Assembly (NCBI GenBank): GCA_937886325.1
Contig: CALABV010000145.1
Location: forward strand, 1-63,880
Reading direction: 5' to 3'
Source of the DNA: an uncultured Geobacter sp.
Lineage (GTDB): Bacteria > Desulfobacterota > Desulfuromonadia > Geobacterales > Geobacteraceae
Length of the DNA stretch: 63,880 nt
Made by a program: the position numbers and the translations under genes. The notes below the pieces were generated by a model, which was not told the DNA's origin, did no database searches, and worked only from the letters and a program-made list of their open reading frames with translations. Positions 22,925-34,578 of the stretch are shown one piece after another (within the stretch, counting starts at the first letter, position 1; the number at the start of each line of letters is the position of its first letter).

Positions 22925-23506
22925 TCAGATTTCTCTAAAATAGTGCGCTACCTCCCGAGCGGCTTCCGGAGAGTCAAGGAGCACGGAGAGTTCGTTGTTG
23001 CGCGTCAGGGCGCTGTGGGTGAGATTGTGGCTCCCAAGGAAGACGTAGCGGCCGTCAATGACAACGACCTTGGAGTGGGTTGTTCTGCCGGGGGAATCGA
23101 AGCGGACGGTTACGCCGTTTCGGGAAAGAAGGGTGGCGGTGGAACGGTTTTCCCGGTTCAGGGAGTCGTCCGCTTCCCGCGACTGTTCGAGAACCACGGT
23201 GACGGCCAGGCCGCGACGGCGGGCGTCAATGAGCTCCTCCGCAATACGGCGGGGGAGATTGCCGGGAAAGTCGGTTATCTTGAAGAGGTAACAGGAGACG
23301 AGGATGGTGGAGCGCGCCGTGCGGATGCCCTGCAGGAGCGCCTCACCGTACTCACGGTTTTTCAGCAGGGTCGCCCTGGCCGGATGAACTTCCCACGCCG
23401 GGGCCGGGGCCGCGACCGCAAACAGGAGAGCAGCGGCGAACAGAAGGACAAAGGCGCGGTAAAAACCGCGCCAGGACGGGTTGCAATATCTCATGACGCG
23501 TCTCAT
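22925..23506 (-). CDS. Secreted phospholipase D-family nuclease-like protein
   Basis: The 193-aa protein has an N-terminal signal peptide (basic start, AFVLLFAAALLFAVAAPAPA), then one PLD-like domain with a single HKD motif, HSKVVVIDGRYVFLGSHN, and the downstream NNELSVLLDS segment. Single-motif PLDs of this size act as dimers and include the Nuc endonuclease; export suggests a role on extracellular nucleic acid or lipid. It is convergent with the siroheme protein gene and only 19 bases downstream of dnaJ, so it may be read from the chaperone operon. Confidence 0.8.
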   Translation of the reverse strand: MRRVMRYCNPSWRGFYRAFVLLFAAALLFAVAAPAPAWEVHPARATLLKNREYGEALLQGIRTARSTILVSCYLFKITDFPGNLPRRIAEELIDARRRGLAVTVVLEQSREADDSLNRENRSTATLLSRNGVTVRFDSPGRTTHSKVVVIDGRYVFLGSHNLTHSALTRNNELSVLLDSPEAAREVAHYFREI

Positions 23507-23525
23507 GGGGAAAGGGTGTTGGTCA

Positions 23526-24650
<1,125 letters not shown>

Positions 24651-24663
24651 TCTTGTCCCTCAC

Positions 24664-24696
24664 CGGCAAAAGGCACGGGGCAAACGGCAAAAGGGG
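24664..24696 (-). repeat. AAAGGGC-type heptamer array between dnaK and dnaJ
   Basis: GGCAAAAGGCAC, GGGGCAAAC and GGCAAAAGG units follow one another on the plus strand. It lies 14 bases upstream of the dnaJ start, where the ribosome site is expected, so dnaJ translation may depend on coupling or on a site within the repeat. Confidence 0.65.
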
Positions 24697-24748
24697 AGTT
24701 GTCCGCTCTCCCCTTCACCCTTAGCCCATTGTGCCGAGCCGTTCTCTC

Positions 24749-26659
<1,911 letters not shown>

Positions 26660-26740
26660 ATATGTATTCCTCCTTTTGGTGTCTCTGCATCGTAAAGCTA
26701 GTAACTGAATCCCTAAAAAACAAGGGATGCAGAGGAAAAT

Positions 26741-27334
26741 TTATGCATCCCCGTTTTGCGGAGCGGCCGCCACCGAAACCATGGCCGGCCGCAGCAGGCG
26801 ATCGTTGAGAAGATACCCCTTCTGAAACTCCTCGATAATGGTATTCGGCGCAGCATCGGCGCTCTCGATCCGGCACATGGCCTGGTGGAAGGCGGGGTCG
26901 AATGCCGCTCCCTTGGCCTCCACCGGCTCGACGCCGAACTTTTTCAGGACCCCGAGGAGCATGGTTCGGGTGAGGTTGACCCCCTCGATGACCGCCGTAA
27001 GACTCTCCTCCGAGGCATGGGACAGCGCACGCTCCATGTTGTCCAGCACGGGCAGGATCTCCAGGAGAAGGCACTCATTGCCGTACTTCATCAGCTCTTC
27101 CTTGTCCTTCTGGACCCGGCGGCGGTAGTTTTCCAGGTCGGCCCGCTCGCGCAGGTATTTGTCCCAGTTTGCCGCGGCCTCCGCCTCCTTCGCGGCAAGG
27201 GCTTCCTCAAGCTGCCGGAGACGCTCGGCCGGGTCCACGGCAGCCGCTTCTTCGACGGATGATGCCCCTGCAGCGCTCATTTCCTGCTCCGTATGTTCCG
27301 CACCGGTTTTTTCGGTGTCATGCTTTTTCATCAT
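26741..27334 (-). CDS. grpE: Nucleotide exchange factor GrpE
   Basis: GrpE releases ADP from DnaK. The 197-aa protein has the long N-terminal coiled coil (ERLRQLEEALAAKEAEAAANWDKYLR, RADLENYRRRVQKDKEE) and the C-terminal beta domain with the GVEPVEAKGAAFDPAFHQAM signature. Typical length. It lies 25 bases downstream of hrcA and 81 upstream of dnaK. Confidence 0.96.
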   Translation of the reverse strand: MMKKHDTEKTGAEHTEQEMSAAGASSVEEAAAVDPAERLRQLEEALAAKEAEAAANWDKYLRERADLENYRRRVQKDKEELMKYGNECLLLEILPVLDNMERALSHASEESLTAVIEGVNLTRTMLLGVLKKFGVEPVEAKGAAFDPAFHQAMCRIESADAAPNTIIEEFQKGYLLNDRLLRPAMVSVAAAPQNGDA

Positions 27335-27359
27335 TGTTCCACTTGCTCCTTTCGGTTCT

Positions 27360-28391
27360 TCATTCCCTTCCCAGCAGTTCCGTGAGAATTCGCGCCGTAT
27401 AATCGACGATGGGGATTACCCTGTCGTACCCCATGCGTGTGGGACCGATAACGCCGAGGATGCCCAGGGTATTGGGACCGCTCGCATAGGGCGCGGTCAC
27501 GACGCTCATGCGGTTCATGCGGCTCAGGAAGTTCTCCGTGCCGATGAAGATATTGACCCGTTCCGCGTCCATGCAGCGGTCCAGGAGGGCGAGAAGCTGG
27601 CTCTTCTCCTCGAAGGCGCGGAAGATGTCCTTCATCTTCTCCACGTCGGCGAATTCGGGCTGCTCCAGAATGTTGACCTGCCCCTCGATGAAGACCTCCG
27701 CGGAGGAATCGTCCAACGTCTGCTCGGAAAGTTTCAGGGCACGGCTGAGAAGTGCGTCGTACCGCACCTTTTCGTCTTCCATTTCCCTGACTATCCGTTT
27801 CTTTACCTCGGAGATGGTCAGCCCCTTCAGCAGGTTGTTCAGATAGTTGGACATCCTGACAAGGTCCTCGGTATCGAGCTTCTCGTCCGATTCGATGATC
27901 CGGTTCTGCACGACCCCGCTTTCCGAGACGAGGATCGCGAGTATTCTCCGGTCGCAGAGCTGCATGAACTCGATCTGACGAAACACGTCGGCGGCGAAGC
28001 GCGGCGCGATGACGATGCCGATATAGTGGGAGATGGAGGACAGGATCCTGCTTGTGTCCTTGAGTATCTCCCCCACGTCGCGGCACCGGCCCCGGTAGCG
28101 GTTCCGTATTTCATCCTGCTGATCCGGGTCGATGGCGCGCACCTGGAGAAGCGAATCCACGTAGAAACGGAATGCCTTGTCCGTGGGTACCCGGCCGGCC
28201 GAGGTATGGGGAGACGCGAGAAAGCCCATCTCCTCCAGGTCGGACATGACGTTGCGCACCGTTGCCGGGGACAGGGTCAGCCCGTGCCTCCGGGTCACGC
28301 TGCGGCTGCCCACCGGTTCAGCGGTCCGAATGTAATCGTCGATGATTGCTTCGAGGATCTGTCTGCTTCTTTCCGAAAGCGTATCGTTCAT
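27360..28391 (-). CDS. hrcA: Heat-inducible transcription repressor HrcA
   Basis: HrcA binds CIRCE and represses class I heat-shock genes until unfolded protein titrates GroEL. The 343-aa protein has an N-terminal winged helix (ILEAIIDDYIRTAEPVGSRSV, LSPATVRNVMSDLEEMGFL) and the C-terminal regulatory domain ending in GPTRMGYDRVIPIVDYTA. It is the first gene after the CIRCE operator, so it represses itself. Confidence 0.96.
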   Translation of the reverse strand: MNDTLSERSRQILEAIIDDYIRTAEPVGSRSVTRRHGLTLSPATVRNVMSDLEEMGFLASPHTSAGRVPTDKAFRFYVDSLLQVRAIDPDQQDEIRNRYRGRCRDVGEILKDTSRILSSISHYIGIVIAPRFAADVFRQIEFMQLCDRRILAILVSESGVVQNRIIESDEKLDTEDLVRMSNYLNNLLKGLTISEVKKRIVREMEDEKVRYDALLSRALKLSEQTLDDSSAEVFIEGQVNILEQPEFADVEKMKDIFRAFEEKSQLLALLDRCMDAERVNIFIGTENFLSRMNRMSVVTAPYASGPNTLGILGVIGPTRMGYDRVIPIVDYTARILTELLGRE

Positions 28392-28409
28392 GCGGACCCC
28401 CTACAACGG

Positions 28410-28436
28410 TTAGCACTCATTCAGAGAGAGTGCTAA
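28410..28436 (-). promoter_or_regulatory. CIRCE operator
   Basis: A perfect TTAGCACTC-N9-GAGTGCTAA inverted repeat, the HrcA binding site. It lies between the -10 box and the hrcA start codon, the usual arrangement, and is the only copy in the window. Confidence 0.98.
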
Positions 28437-28444
28437 CCGCAACA

Positions 28445-28473
28445 AAAGTAACAACCGACCCTCTTTTTGTCAA
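28445..28473 (-). promoter_or_regulatory. Sigma-70 promoter of the hrcA operon
   Basis: Read on the minus strand, TTGACA (28473-28468) is followed after exactly 17 bases by TACTTT (28450-28445). The start point would fall at the edge of the CIRCE element, so bound HrcA would block initiation or early elongation. Confidence 0.8.
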
Positions 28474-28486
28474 GGTATTTTACCGG

Positions 28487-29632
28487 CTACAGGAATCTCA
28501 CGAAGACCTGATTGGAAAGGATGCGCCCCTTGCCCGTCAGCCTCAGGAAGCCGTCGCGGGACTCCAGCAGGCCGGCGGAAAACAGGTCGGCGCACGAGTC
28601 GCCGTAGGCCTCGTCAAAGGAGACGGAAAACTCCCCCTGGAAGTGCTCCAGGCTGATGCCGGAACAGATCCGCAGGCCGAGGAACAGAAATTCCGCCATG
28701 GCATCCCGTTGGGAAAGGGTCCGGGTCTCCGCCACCGGCAGTTCCCCCCGGGCGATGGAACGCAGGTAGTCCTCCGGCCTTTCCGGCGAGCTGAACCGGA
28801 CACCGTACCCCGGAGACCGGAGAAAGGAATGCGCGCCTGCGCCGAACCCCAGGAAGGGCCGCCTGTTCCAGTATCCTGAGTTGTGGACGGACCGGTATCC
28901 CGCGCGGGCGAAATTGGCGATCTCATACTGCTCGTAACCGCGCGCCGCAAGGACCTCCGCGGCGATTTCATACATACCGGCGGATTCGTCCTCGTCGGGG
29001 AGGGGGAGCTTTCCCTCCTGCTCCAACTGAAAGAAAGGGGTTCCCTCCTCGATGGTCAGCCCATAGACGGACAGGTGCTCGGGCGCCAGCGCGCACGCCC
29101 GGAGGAGATCACCCCTCCACATGGCGATAGTCTGGCCGGGAAGGGAATGGATGAGATCGATCCCCACATTGCCGAACCCGGCGCCGCGCGCCGCGGCAAA
29201 GGCATCCAGCGCCTCGCCGGCGCTATGGATCCTCCCCAGGCTTTGCAGCAGACCGTCGTCGAAGGACTGCACCCCGAGGGAGAGGCGGTTCACCCCGGCG
29301 GCCCGGAAAGCGGCGAGCCGTTCCCGCGTGACCGTGCCCGGGTTGCACTCCAGGGTAACCTCCGCGTCCGGGGCCAGGCGGAAGAGCCGAGCCGCGGCGT
29401 CAACCAGCCGCCCCGCAAGGGCCGGCTCCATGAGGGACGGCGTTCCGCCGCCGAAATAGAGGGTCACGGCGGAGGCATCGAAATCCAGCGCCCGGCGCCG
29501 CAGTTCCATTTCAGTGAGCAGACCGGACACGTATTCATCGGGCGCGCACGTCGCGTCGGCAACGGAATTGAAGGCGCAGTACAGGCATTTCCGAAGGCAG
29601 AAGGGGTAATGGAGATAGAGGGATAGTTCCAT
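28487..29632 (-). CDS. hemW: Radical SAM heme chaperone HemW (coproporphyrinogen oxidase-like)
   Basis: HemW binds heme and a 4Fe-4S cluster and is thought to hand heme to membrane respiratory enzymes; older annotation calls it oxygen-independent coproporphyrinogen oxidase. The 381-aa protein has the radical SAM cysteines Cys12, Cys16 and Cys19 (CLRKCLYC), GGGTPSL, and LSLGVQSFDDGLLQSLGR. It lacks the N-terminal extension of true HemN. I chose the ATG at MELSLYLHYPFC; the frame extends 42 codons upstream without family similarity. The gene ends just upstream of the hrcA promoter. Confidence 0.88.
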   Translation of the reverse strand: MELSLYLHYPFCLRKCLYCAFNSVADATCAPDEYVSGLLTEMELRRRALDFDASAVTLYFGGGTPSLMEPALAGRLVDAAARLFRLAPDAEVTLECNPGTVTRERLAAFRAAGVNRLSLGVQSFDDGLLQSLGRIHSAGEALDAFAAARGAGFGNVGIDLIHSLPGQTIAMWRGDLLRACALAPEHLSVYGLTIEEGTPFFQLEQEGKLPLPDEDESAGMYEIAAEVLAARGYEQYEIANFARAGYRSVHNSGYWNRRPFLGFGAGAHSFLRSPGYGVRFSSPERPEDYLRSIARGELPVAETRTLSQRDAMAEFLFLGLRICSGISLEHFQGEFSVSFDEAYGDSCADLFSAGLLESRDGFLRLTGKGRILSNQVFVRFL

Positions 29633-29734
29633 GGTAGCGGCAGTGTATCCCAGCCGACGGACGAAAGTCCAAGCCAAAGATGACGGAAGCGCCCAAACCA
29701 CACGCTGGAGAGTGCCGCAGGCCGAAAAATCGTG

Positions 29735-29763
29735 TTGACTTGCTTCTGATACCGGCATATTTT
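29735..29763 (+). promoter_or_regulatory. Candidate promoter for the tol-pal operon
   Basis: TTGACT at 29735-29740, a 17-base spacer and TATTTT at 29758-29763 lie 40 bases upstream of the tolQ start, in the divergent gap with hemW. Confidence 0.6.
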
Positions 29764-29802
29764 AACGGAGTTTTTACCCAGATACATTCGGAGGTGCGTT
29801 TC

Positions 29803-30477
29803 GTGGGAATTTTCGCCGTGACCGGTCTGGTCGTACAAGGGGTCTTGGTAATCCTCTGTTTCTTTTCCGTGGTCTCCCTCGGCATCATCTTCTATAAATT
29901 CCGCCAGGTGTACCGCGCCAACAGCCAGTCGGAACGGTTCCTGGAATTCTTCTGGAAAGTCAAGCGGTTCGACGCCATCAACGCGCAACTGGATCGCTTC
30001 GACGACTCCCCCCTCGCCGTACTCTTCAACGAGGGGTTCAACGAACTGAAGAAGCTCATGGAAAAGGGTGAGGAAAAGGAAGACCCGAGCGTCATCAGCA
30101 CCGAACTGGGCGGGATCGACAATATCGCCCGGGCGCTGCGCAGGGCCACCACCTCACAGATCACCCGCCTGGAAAAATACCTGACCTTCCTCGCCACCAC
30201 CGGCGCCACCGCCCCCTTTATCGGGCTGTTCGGCACCGTGTGGGGGATCATGACAGCCTTCAAGGGGATCGGCGAAACCGGTTCCGCTTCCCTGGCCGTT
30301 GTGGCCCCCGGCATCGCCGAAGCGCTCATCGCAACCGCGGTCGGTCTTGTGGCCGCCATCCCGGCGGTCATGGGATACAACCACTTCCAGCACAAGATCA
30401 AGGTGCTCATCGCCGAGATGGACAGTTTCTCCACCGAGTATCTGAACATCGTGCAGAGAACCTTCGCCGGGAAATAG
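29803..30477 (+). CDS. tolQ: Tol-Pal system proton channel subunit TolQ
   Basis: TolQ forms the inner membrane proton channel with TolR that energises TolA. The 224-aa protein has an N-terminal helix (AVTGLVVQGVLVILCFFSVVSLGIIF) and two later helices containing TTGATAPFIGLFGTVWGIMTAF and LIATAVGLVAAIPAVMGY, as in the MotA/TolQ/ExbB family. The start is GTG with GGAGG eight bases upstream; an in-frame GTG three codons earlier overlaps that site. It is the first gene of tolQRAB-pal-cpoB. Confidence 0.93.
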   Translation: MGIFAVTGLVVQGVLVILCFFSVVSLGIIFYKFRQVYRANSQSERFLEFFWKVKRFDAINAQLDRFDDSPLAVLFNEGFNELKKLMEKGEEKEDPSVISTELGGIDNIARALRRATTSQITRLEKYLTFLATTGATAPFIGLFGTVWGIMTAFKGIGETGSASLAVVAPGIAEALIATAVGLVAAIPAVMGYNHFQHKIKVLIAEMDSFSTEYLNIVQRTFAGK

Positions 30478-30486
30478 GGGGTACCC

Positions 30487-30903
30487 ATGGAAATCGGCAA
30501 CCGCAACGGCCGCGACAGCGCCATGTCCCAGATCAACGTCACCCCCCTGGTGGACGTGATGCTGGTGCTTCTCGTCATCTTCATGGTGACCGCGCCCATG
30601 ATGCAGCAGGGGGTCCAGGTGAACCTGCCCAAGACCCAGGCGAAATCTCTCACCGCGGACCAGGACACGGTCGTGGTTTCCGTGGACGCGGCGGGGCGCG
30701 TCTTCATCAATTCCACCGAAACATCCCATACCGATCTGACCTCGCGCCTCACCTCGCTCTTCGAGACGCGGGAGAAAAAGGAAGTGTACCTGAAAGCGGA
30801 CAAGGATGTCCCGTACGGGGAGGTCGTCAAGACCATGGCGGAGATCAAGGGGGCGGGAATTGAACGCCTCGGGATGATGACGGAGCCCGCCCACGGGAAA
30901 TGA
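30487..30903 (+). CDS. tolR: Tol-Pal system protein TolR
   Basis: TolR is the single-span partner of TolQ. The 138-aa protein has the ExbD/TolR membrane segment INVTPLVDVMLVLLVIFMVT with the channel aspartate, then a periplasmic domain with VYLKADKDVPYGEVVKTMAEIK. The stop codon region overlaps the tolA start (ATGA), so TolR and TolA are coupled. Confidence 0.93.
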   Translation: MEIGNRNGRDSAMSQINVTPLVDVMLVLLVIFMVTAPMMQQGVQVNLPKTQAKSLTADQDTVVVSVDAAGRVFINSTETSHTDLTSRLTSLFETREKKEVYLKADKDVPYGEVVKTMAEIKGAGIERLGMMTEPAHGK

Positions 30904-31661
30904 GACGCCGTCTGAAGACAGAATCAGGGCTGGGATCGTCGCTGGTCTGTTCCCTCCTCCTGCACGCGGCCTTTTTTGCCGCTATCATTTTCATCAACTC
31001 TTTCACGGACATCCGGCCGAATCCGGCCCCGGTCTACTACGTTGACCTGGTGAACCTGCCGGTTGCGAACCCGCGGTCCGGCTCCCCCACGTCCCGAGGA
31101 AACGACGGCGCGCCCCCGCCTCCGGCCCCGGCCCCGGAACGGGAAAAGATGACCGCCCCGACCGCGCAACCGAAAAAACTCCCGCCAACGAAACCGACAG
31201 CGAAGAAGCCCTCCCGCACGGCGCCGCCGGAAACCGACAGGGAGTTTCAGGACAGGCTCGCGAAACTGGAAAGGACGGTGGAGGGCCGCCATACGGACGC
31301 GGCAATCGACGCCCTGCGCAAAAAGGTCGGTCAGGGCGCCGGGCGGTCGGGGATGCCCGGAGGGACGGGGACGGAAGCCGGGAGCGACTACGGCAGCTAC
31401 ATACAGTCACGGCTCAAGGATGCCTTTGCAAAGACCATCTCGTTCCGGGATCGGAACCCCGTCGTTGTGGTTCGCCTCACCATCGACCGGAACGGCAGGA
31501 TAACCGGCTACCGCATCGAGAAGAGTTCGGGAGACAAGGTGTTCGAAGACTCGGTGAAGCGGGCCGTCGAACTGGCCGCGGAAAACTTTCCGCCTCCTCC
31601 CAGCCGCAGGGAATTCCAGCAGGGTTTCATATTCAAGCCCCAAGGGGTGGGAAAGAAATGA
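30900..31661 (+). CDS. tolA: Tol-Pal system protein TolA (TonB C-terminal domain)
   Basis: TolA spans the periplasm to link TolQR with TolB and Pal. The 253-aa protein has one N-terminal membrane helix with the SSLVCSLLLHAAFF segment typical of TolA/TonB, a Pro/Lys-rich linker, a short helical part, and a C-terminal TonB-like domain (VVRLTIDRNGRITGYRIEKSSGD, FPPPPS). It is shorter than the E. coli protein because the helical domain is small. Both ends overlap neighbouring genes by 4 bases. Confidence 0.88.
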   Translation: MRRRLKTESGLGSSLVCSLLLHAAFFAAIIFINSFTDIRPNPAPVYYVDLVNLPVANPRSGSPTSRGNDGAPPPPAPAPEREKMTAPTAQPKKLPPTKPTAKKPSRTAPPETDREFQDRLAKLERTVEGRHTDAAIDALRKKVGQGAGRSGMPGGTGTEAGSDYGSYIQSRLKDAFAKTISFRDRNPVVVVRLTIDRNGRITGYRIEKSSGDKVFEDSVKRAVELAAENFPPPPSRREFQQGFIFKPQGVGKK

Positions 31662-32944
31662 AAAAAATATTCCTTACAGCTCTGTTCCTCCTGGTGAGCG
31701 CAAGCCGCATCCTTGCCCAGGAAGGATACCTCGAGGTCACCGCCTCGCCGGATCGGAAGATCTCCCTGGCCGTGGCCCCGCCCATCAGCCAGTCCGGAGG
31801 CGATATCCCCGATCTGTCGGGGAACGTTGTGGATGCGCTGCGGTTCGACATGGCACTCACCGGCCGCTTCACCGTCCTGGAGACATCCCCCGCCAAAGGG
31901 ACGGGCGGCATCCGTCCCGGTGAGTTCGACATGGCGATCTGGCGGGCCGCCGGTGTCGAGCTCCTTATCAAATCCTCCTATCTCGTAACCGGTGACGATA
32001 CCATCCTCGAGCTTCGTCTCTACGATGTGGCCAACGGCAACCAGATGCTTGCCAAGCGGTATTCCGGCAGGCGAAAGGACATCCGCCGCATGGCCCACAC
32101 CTTCTCCGACGACATACTGCTGTTCCTCACCAGGGAGAGGGGGCCGTTCACCGGCAAGATCGCCTTTGTCTCCCGCAGGTCCGGGAACAAGGAGATCTAC
32201 CTGATGGACTATGACGGATACAACGTGCAGCGCATAACCGCCAATCGCTCCATCAACCTGAGCCCCGATTTTTCCCCCAACGGCAGGGAAATCGTCTACA
32301 CCTCCTACAAGAAAGGCAACCCGGATCTCTACCGCAGGGACCTGTTCAGCACCGCGGAGGCGCGCATATCGTCCCATCCCGGGATCAATATCACCGGGGC
32401 GTGGTCCCCCGACGGCGGAAGGATCGCCCTGTCCATGAGCAAGGACGGCAACGCGGAGATCTACACCATCAGCAAGGACGGGAAGCAAAACAGCCGGCTC
32501 ACCCGCAACAGTGCAATCGATACCTCACCCGCATGGTCGCCGGACGGTTCCCGCATTGCCTTTCTCTCGGACCGCCTCGGCAAGCCCCAGATCTTCGTGA
32601 TGAACGCTGACGGATCAAACCAGTACCGTGTCACGACAAACGGCGGATACAACGTGAGCCCCAGCTGGTCTCCCAAGGGTGATCGCATCCTCTACTGCCG
32701 CCAGCATCCGGGCGGCTTCCAGATCCATTCCGTCACGCCGGACGGCAACGACGACCGGCAGCTCACCAGCGAAGGGAGCAACGAGCATCCCCGCTGGTCC
32801 CCGGACGGGCGGTTCATCACCTTCAGCTCGAACCGGGGCGGCAGCCAGGACATCTATGTCATGCGGGCCGACGGTACCGGCCAGACGCGGGTATCGCGTG
32901 GGGGGGGCGCGGAGTTCCATCCGGTATGGTCTCCCCGGTGGTGA
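31658..32944 (+). CDS. tolB: Tol-Pal system beta propeller protein TolB
   Basis: TolB is the periplasmic partner of Pal. The 428-aa protein has a cleavable signal peptide (KKIFLTALFLLVSASRILAQ), an N-terminal D1 domain and a six-bladed propeller of WD40-like PD40 repeats; SPDGxxIAFxSxRxG-type units recur (WSPDGGRIALSMSKDG, WSPDGSRIAFLSDRLG, WSPDGRFITFSSNRGG). The start overlaps the tolA stop (ATGA). Confidence 0.96.
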   Translation: MKKIFLTALFLLVSASRILAQEGYLEVTASPDRKISLAVAPPISQSGGDIPDLSGNVVDALRFDMALTGRFTVLETSPAKGTGGIRPGEFDMAIWRAAGVELLIKSSYLVTGDDTILELRLYDVANGNQMLAKRYSGRRKDIRRMAHTFSDDILLFLTRERGPFTGKIAFVSRRSGNKEIYLMDYDGYNVQRITANRSINLSPDFSPNGREIVYTSYKKGNPDLYRRDLFSTAEARISSHPGINITGAWSPDGGRIALSMSKDGNAEIYTISKDGKQNSRLTRNSAIDTSPAWSPDGSRIAFLSDRLGKPQIFVMNADGSNQYRVTTNGGYNVSPSWSPKGDRILYCRQHPGGFQIHSVTPDGNDDRQLTSEGSNEHPRWSPDGRFITFSSNRGGSQDIYVMRADGTGQTRVSRGGGAEFHPVWSPRW

Positions 32945-33067
32945 TATCACAAGGCTTGCCATGAGCGCTCACGTATGTATAATCTACCCTGTTTCAGGCG
33001 CCGACCCGGCGGCTCACATACCGGGGACGGCAGTTTCATAGACGTACATGAAAAAAAGGAGGAAAAA

Positions 33068-33619
33068 ATGAAGAAAAGACTTGTCGGAACGATGCTGATG
33101 CTCTGCTGTGCCGCTTTCGTGGCCGGAGGCTGCGCGAAGAAGGAAATGGTAAAGGAAGACGAGACACTCGCCCAGAAGGAGCCTGTGGCAGTCGAAACAG
33201 CTCCGACAACTCCGGAGCCCGTGCCGGTCGCCAAGGATGCCGTCGTGAAAGAGGAAGCCGTCAAGGACACCTCCGCGGAAGCCCTCTCTCCCTTCGAAAT
33301 CCTCTACTTCGATTTTGATTCCTATGTTCTGAGGCAGGATGCCCGCGACGCCCTGGACAAGAATTTCCAGTGGATGAAGAGCAACCCCGCGGAGAAGGTA
33401 CGCCTCGAAGGGCACTGCGACGAAAGGGGCTCTGACGAATACAACCTGGCGCTGGGTGAAAAAAGGGCCAGGGCGGCAGAGAACTACCTGACGACCCTGG
33501 GCGTTTCTCCGGACCGGCTGAGCGTCATCAGCTACGGCAAGGAGAAGCCCGCCGACACCGACCACAACGAGGACGCCTGGGCGAAGAACAGACGGGTGGA
33601 ATTCGTCATCGTAAAGTAA
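33068..33619 (+). CDS. pal: Peptidoglycan-associated lipoprotein Pal
   Basis: Pal anchors the outer membrane to peptidoglycan and is moved by the Tol complex. The 183-aa protein has a lipobox (VAGGC, Cys near residue 18), a Glu/Pro/Val-rich linker and an OmpA-like domain with YFDFDSYVLRQDARDALDK, LEGHCDERGSDEYNLALGEKRA and NRRVEFVI. AGGAGG lies about five bases upstream of this ATG, which sets the start. An intrinsic terminator follows. Confidence 0.96.
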   Translation: MKKRLVGTMLMLCCAAFVAGGCAKKEMVKEDETLAQKEPVAVETAPTTPEPVPVAKDAVVKEEAVKDTSAEALSPFEILYFDFDSYVLRQDARDALDKNFQWMKSNPAEKVRLEGHCDERGSDEYNLALGEKRARAAENYLTTLGVSPDRLSVISYGKEKPADTDHNEDAWAKNRRVEFVIVK

Positions 33620-33636
33620 GTGCGGACACGCACGGA

Positions 33637-33663
33637 AAAGGAGCCCGCGCGGGCTCCTTTTTT
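33637..33663 (+). terminator. Intrinsic terminator after pal
   Basis: AAAGGAGCCCGC at 33637-33648 pairs with GCGGGCTCCTTT at 33649-33660, followed by three more T residues. It lies between pal and cpoB, so cpoB would be transcribed at a reduced level or from its own promoter. Confidence 0.85.
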
Positions 33664-33699
33664 GCTGTCCGGATTCTCTGATGAGGAGACAGAAAAGAT

Positions 33700-34509
33700 A
33701 TGCGGACCCTATACACTGTGACCCTGTTTCTTGTCCTGTGGGGAGTTGTCGGCTGCGCCAGCCGGGGTGACCTGCGAACCGTCGAGCGCGACTCGTACGA
33801 TACGCGAAGACGCCTGACACAGCTGGAGAAGGACATGGCAACCGTCCGGAAATCGGCCGCCGATGAAGTTCAGCGTTCCATGAACGACTTCCGGAAGGAG
33901 ATTGGCGCCGCGCGCAAGGGAATGGCCGATACGCAGGCTGCCCAGGAAACTATCCGGGTCGATCTGCAGGAGATGTCCGGCAGGGTCGACGACCTGAAGA
34001 TCCTCGTGCAGAAGCGCACCGACGAGAAGGCTTTCTCAAAGGATGAAACGGAAAGACGGCTGAACGCCCTGGAAGAAAGGCTGGCAAAACTGGAAAAGAA
34101 GATGGGAGCCGAGACCGGAACAAAAGAAGCGGTCGAAACCCCGGAAGGGATCTACCAGGCGGGACTGACGTCCTTCAAGGCCGGAGACATGCAGAAGGCT
34201 CGGGACTCCTTCACCCAGTTCGCTGAGCGTTACCCCAAGCACGACCTGACACCAAACGCCCGGTACTGGATCGGAGAGACCTATTACAGCGAAAAGAAGT
34301 ACGAGCAGGCTATCCTGGCGTTCCAGGAGGTCATCAAGCTGTATCCGAAAAAGGAAAAGGCGCCCGCGGCGCTTCTGAAGCAGGGTCTCTCCTTCAAGAG
34401 CCTGGGAGACGTGAAGAGCGCCCGCTACGTCTTGAAGAAGATCCAGGAAGACTATCCGCGTTCCGTGGAGGCGAAAAGGGCCAAGGAACTGCTTGCGGAA
34501 ATGAAGTAG
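33700..34509 (+). CDS. cpoB: Cell division coordinator CpoB (YbgF), lipoprotein form
   Basis: CpoB coordinates outer membrane constriction with peptidoglycan synthesis. The 269-aa protein has a lipobox (GVVGC at residues about 15-19), a long coiled coil (RRLTQLEKDMATVRKS to LAKLEKKMG) and a C-terminal TPR domain (PEGIYQAGLTSFKAGDMQKARDSF, ARYWIGETYYSEKKYEQAI). The usual CpoB is soluble in the periplasm; the lipobox suggests membrane anchoring here. The stop TAG lies in a GTAGGGGC sequence. Confidence 0.88.
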   Translation: MRTLYTVTLFLVLWGVVGCASRGDLRTVERDSYDTRRRLTQLEKDMATVRKSAADEVQRSMNDFRKEIGAARKGMADTQAAQETIRVDLQEMSGRVDDLKILVQKRTDEKAFSKDETERRLNALEERLAKLEKKMGAETGTKEAVETPEGIYQAGLTSFKAGDMQKARDSFTQFAERYPKHDLTPNARYWIGETYYSEKKYEQAILAFQEVIKLYPKKEKAPAALLKQGLSFKSLGDVKSARYVLKKIQEDYPRSVEAKRAKELLAEMK

Positions 34510-34520
34510 GGGCTTATGAG

Positions 34521-34566
34521 CAGGGTACAAAAAAAGGCGGAGAAATCCGCCTTTTTTTGTACCCTG
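34521..34566. terminator. Perfect 21-bp bidirectional terminator
   Basis: CAGGGTACAAAAAAAGGCGG plus A (34521-34541) pairs perfectly with 34546-34566 around a GAAA loop. The A and T tracts sit in the stem symmetrically, so it can stop transcription from cpoB on one side and from tatA on the other. Confidence 0.9.
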
Positions 34567-34578
34567 CCCCCTGCGCCG

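Noticed and set aside
28487..29758. Longer hemW start 42 codons upstream
   Set aside because: The added residues lack similarity and run into the tolQ promoter region; the radical SAM motif spacing fits the internal ATG.
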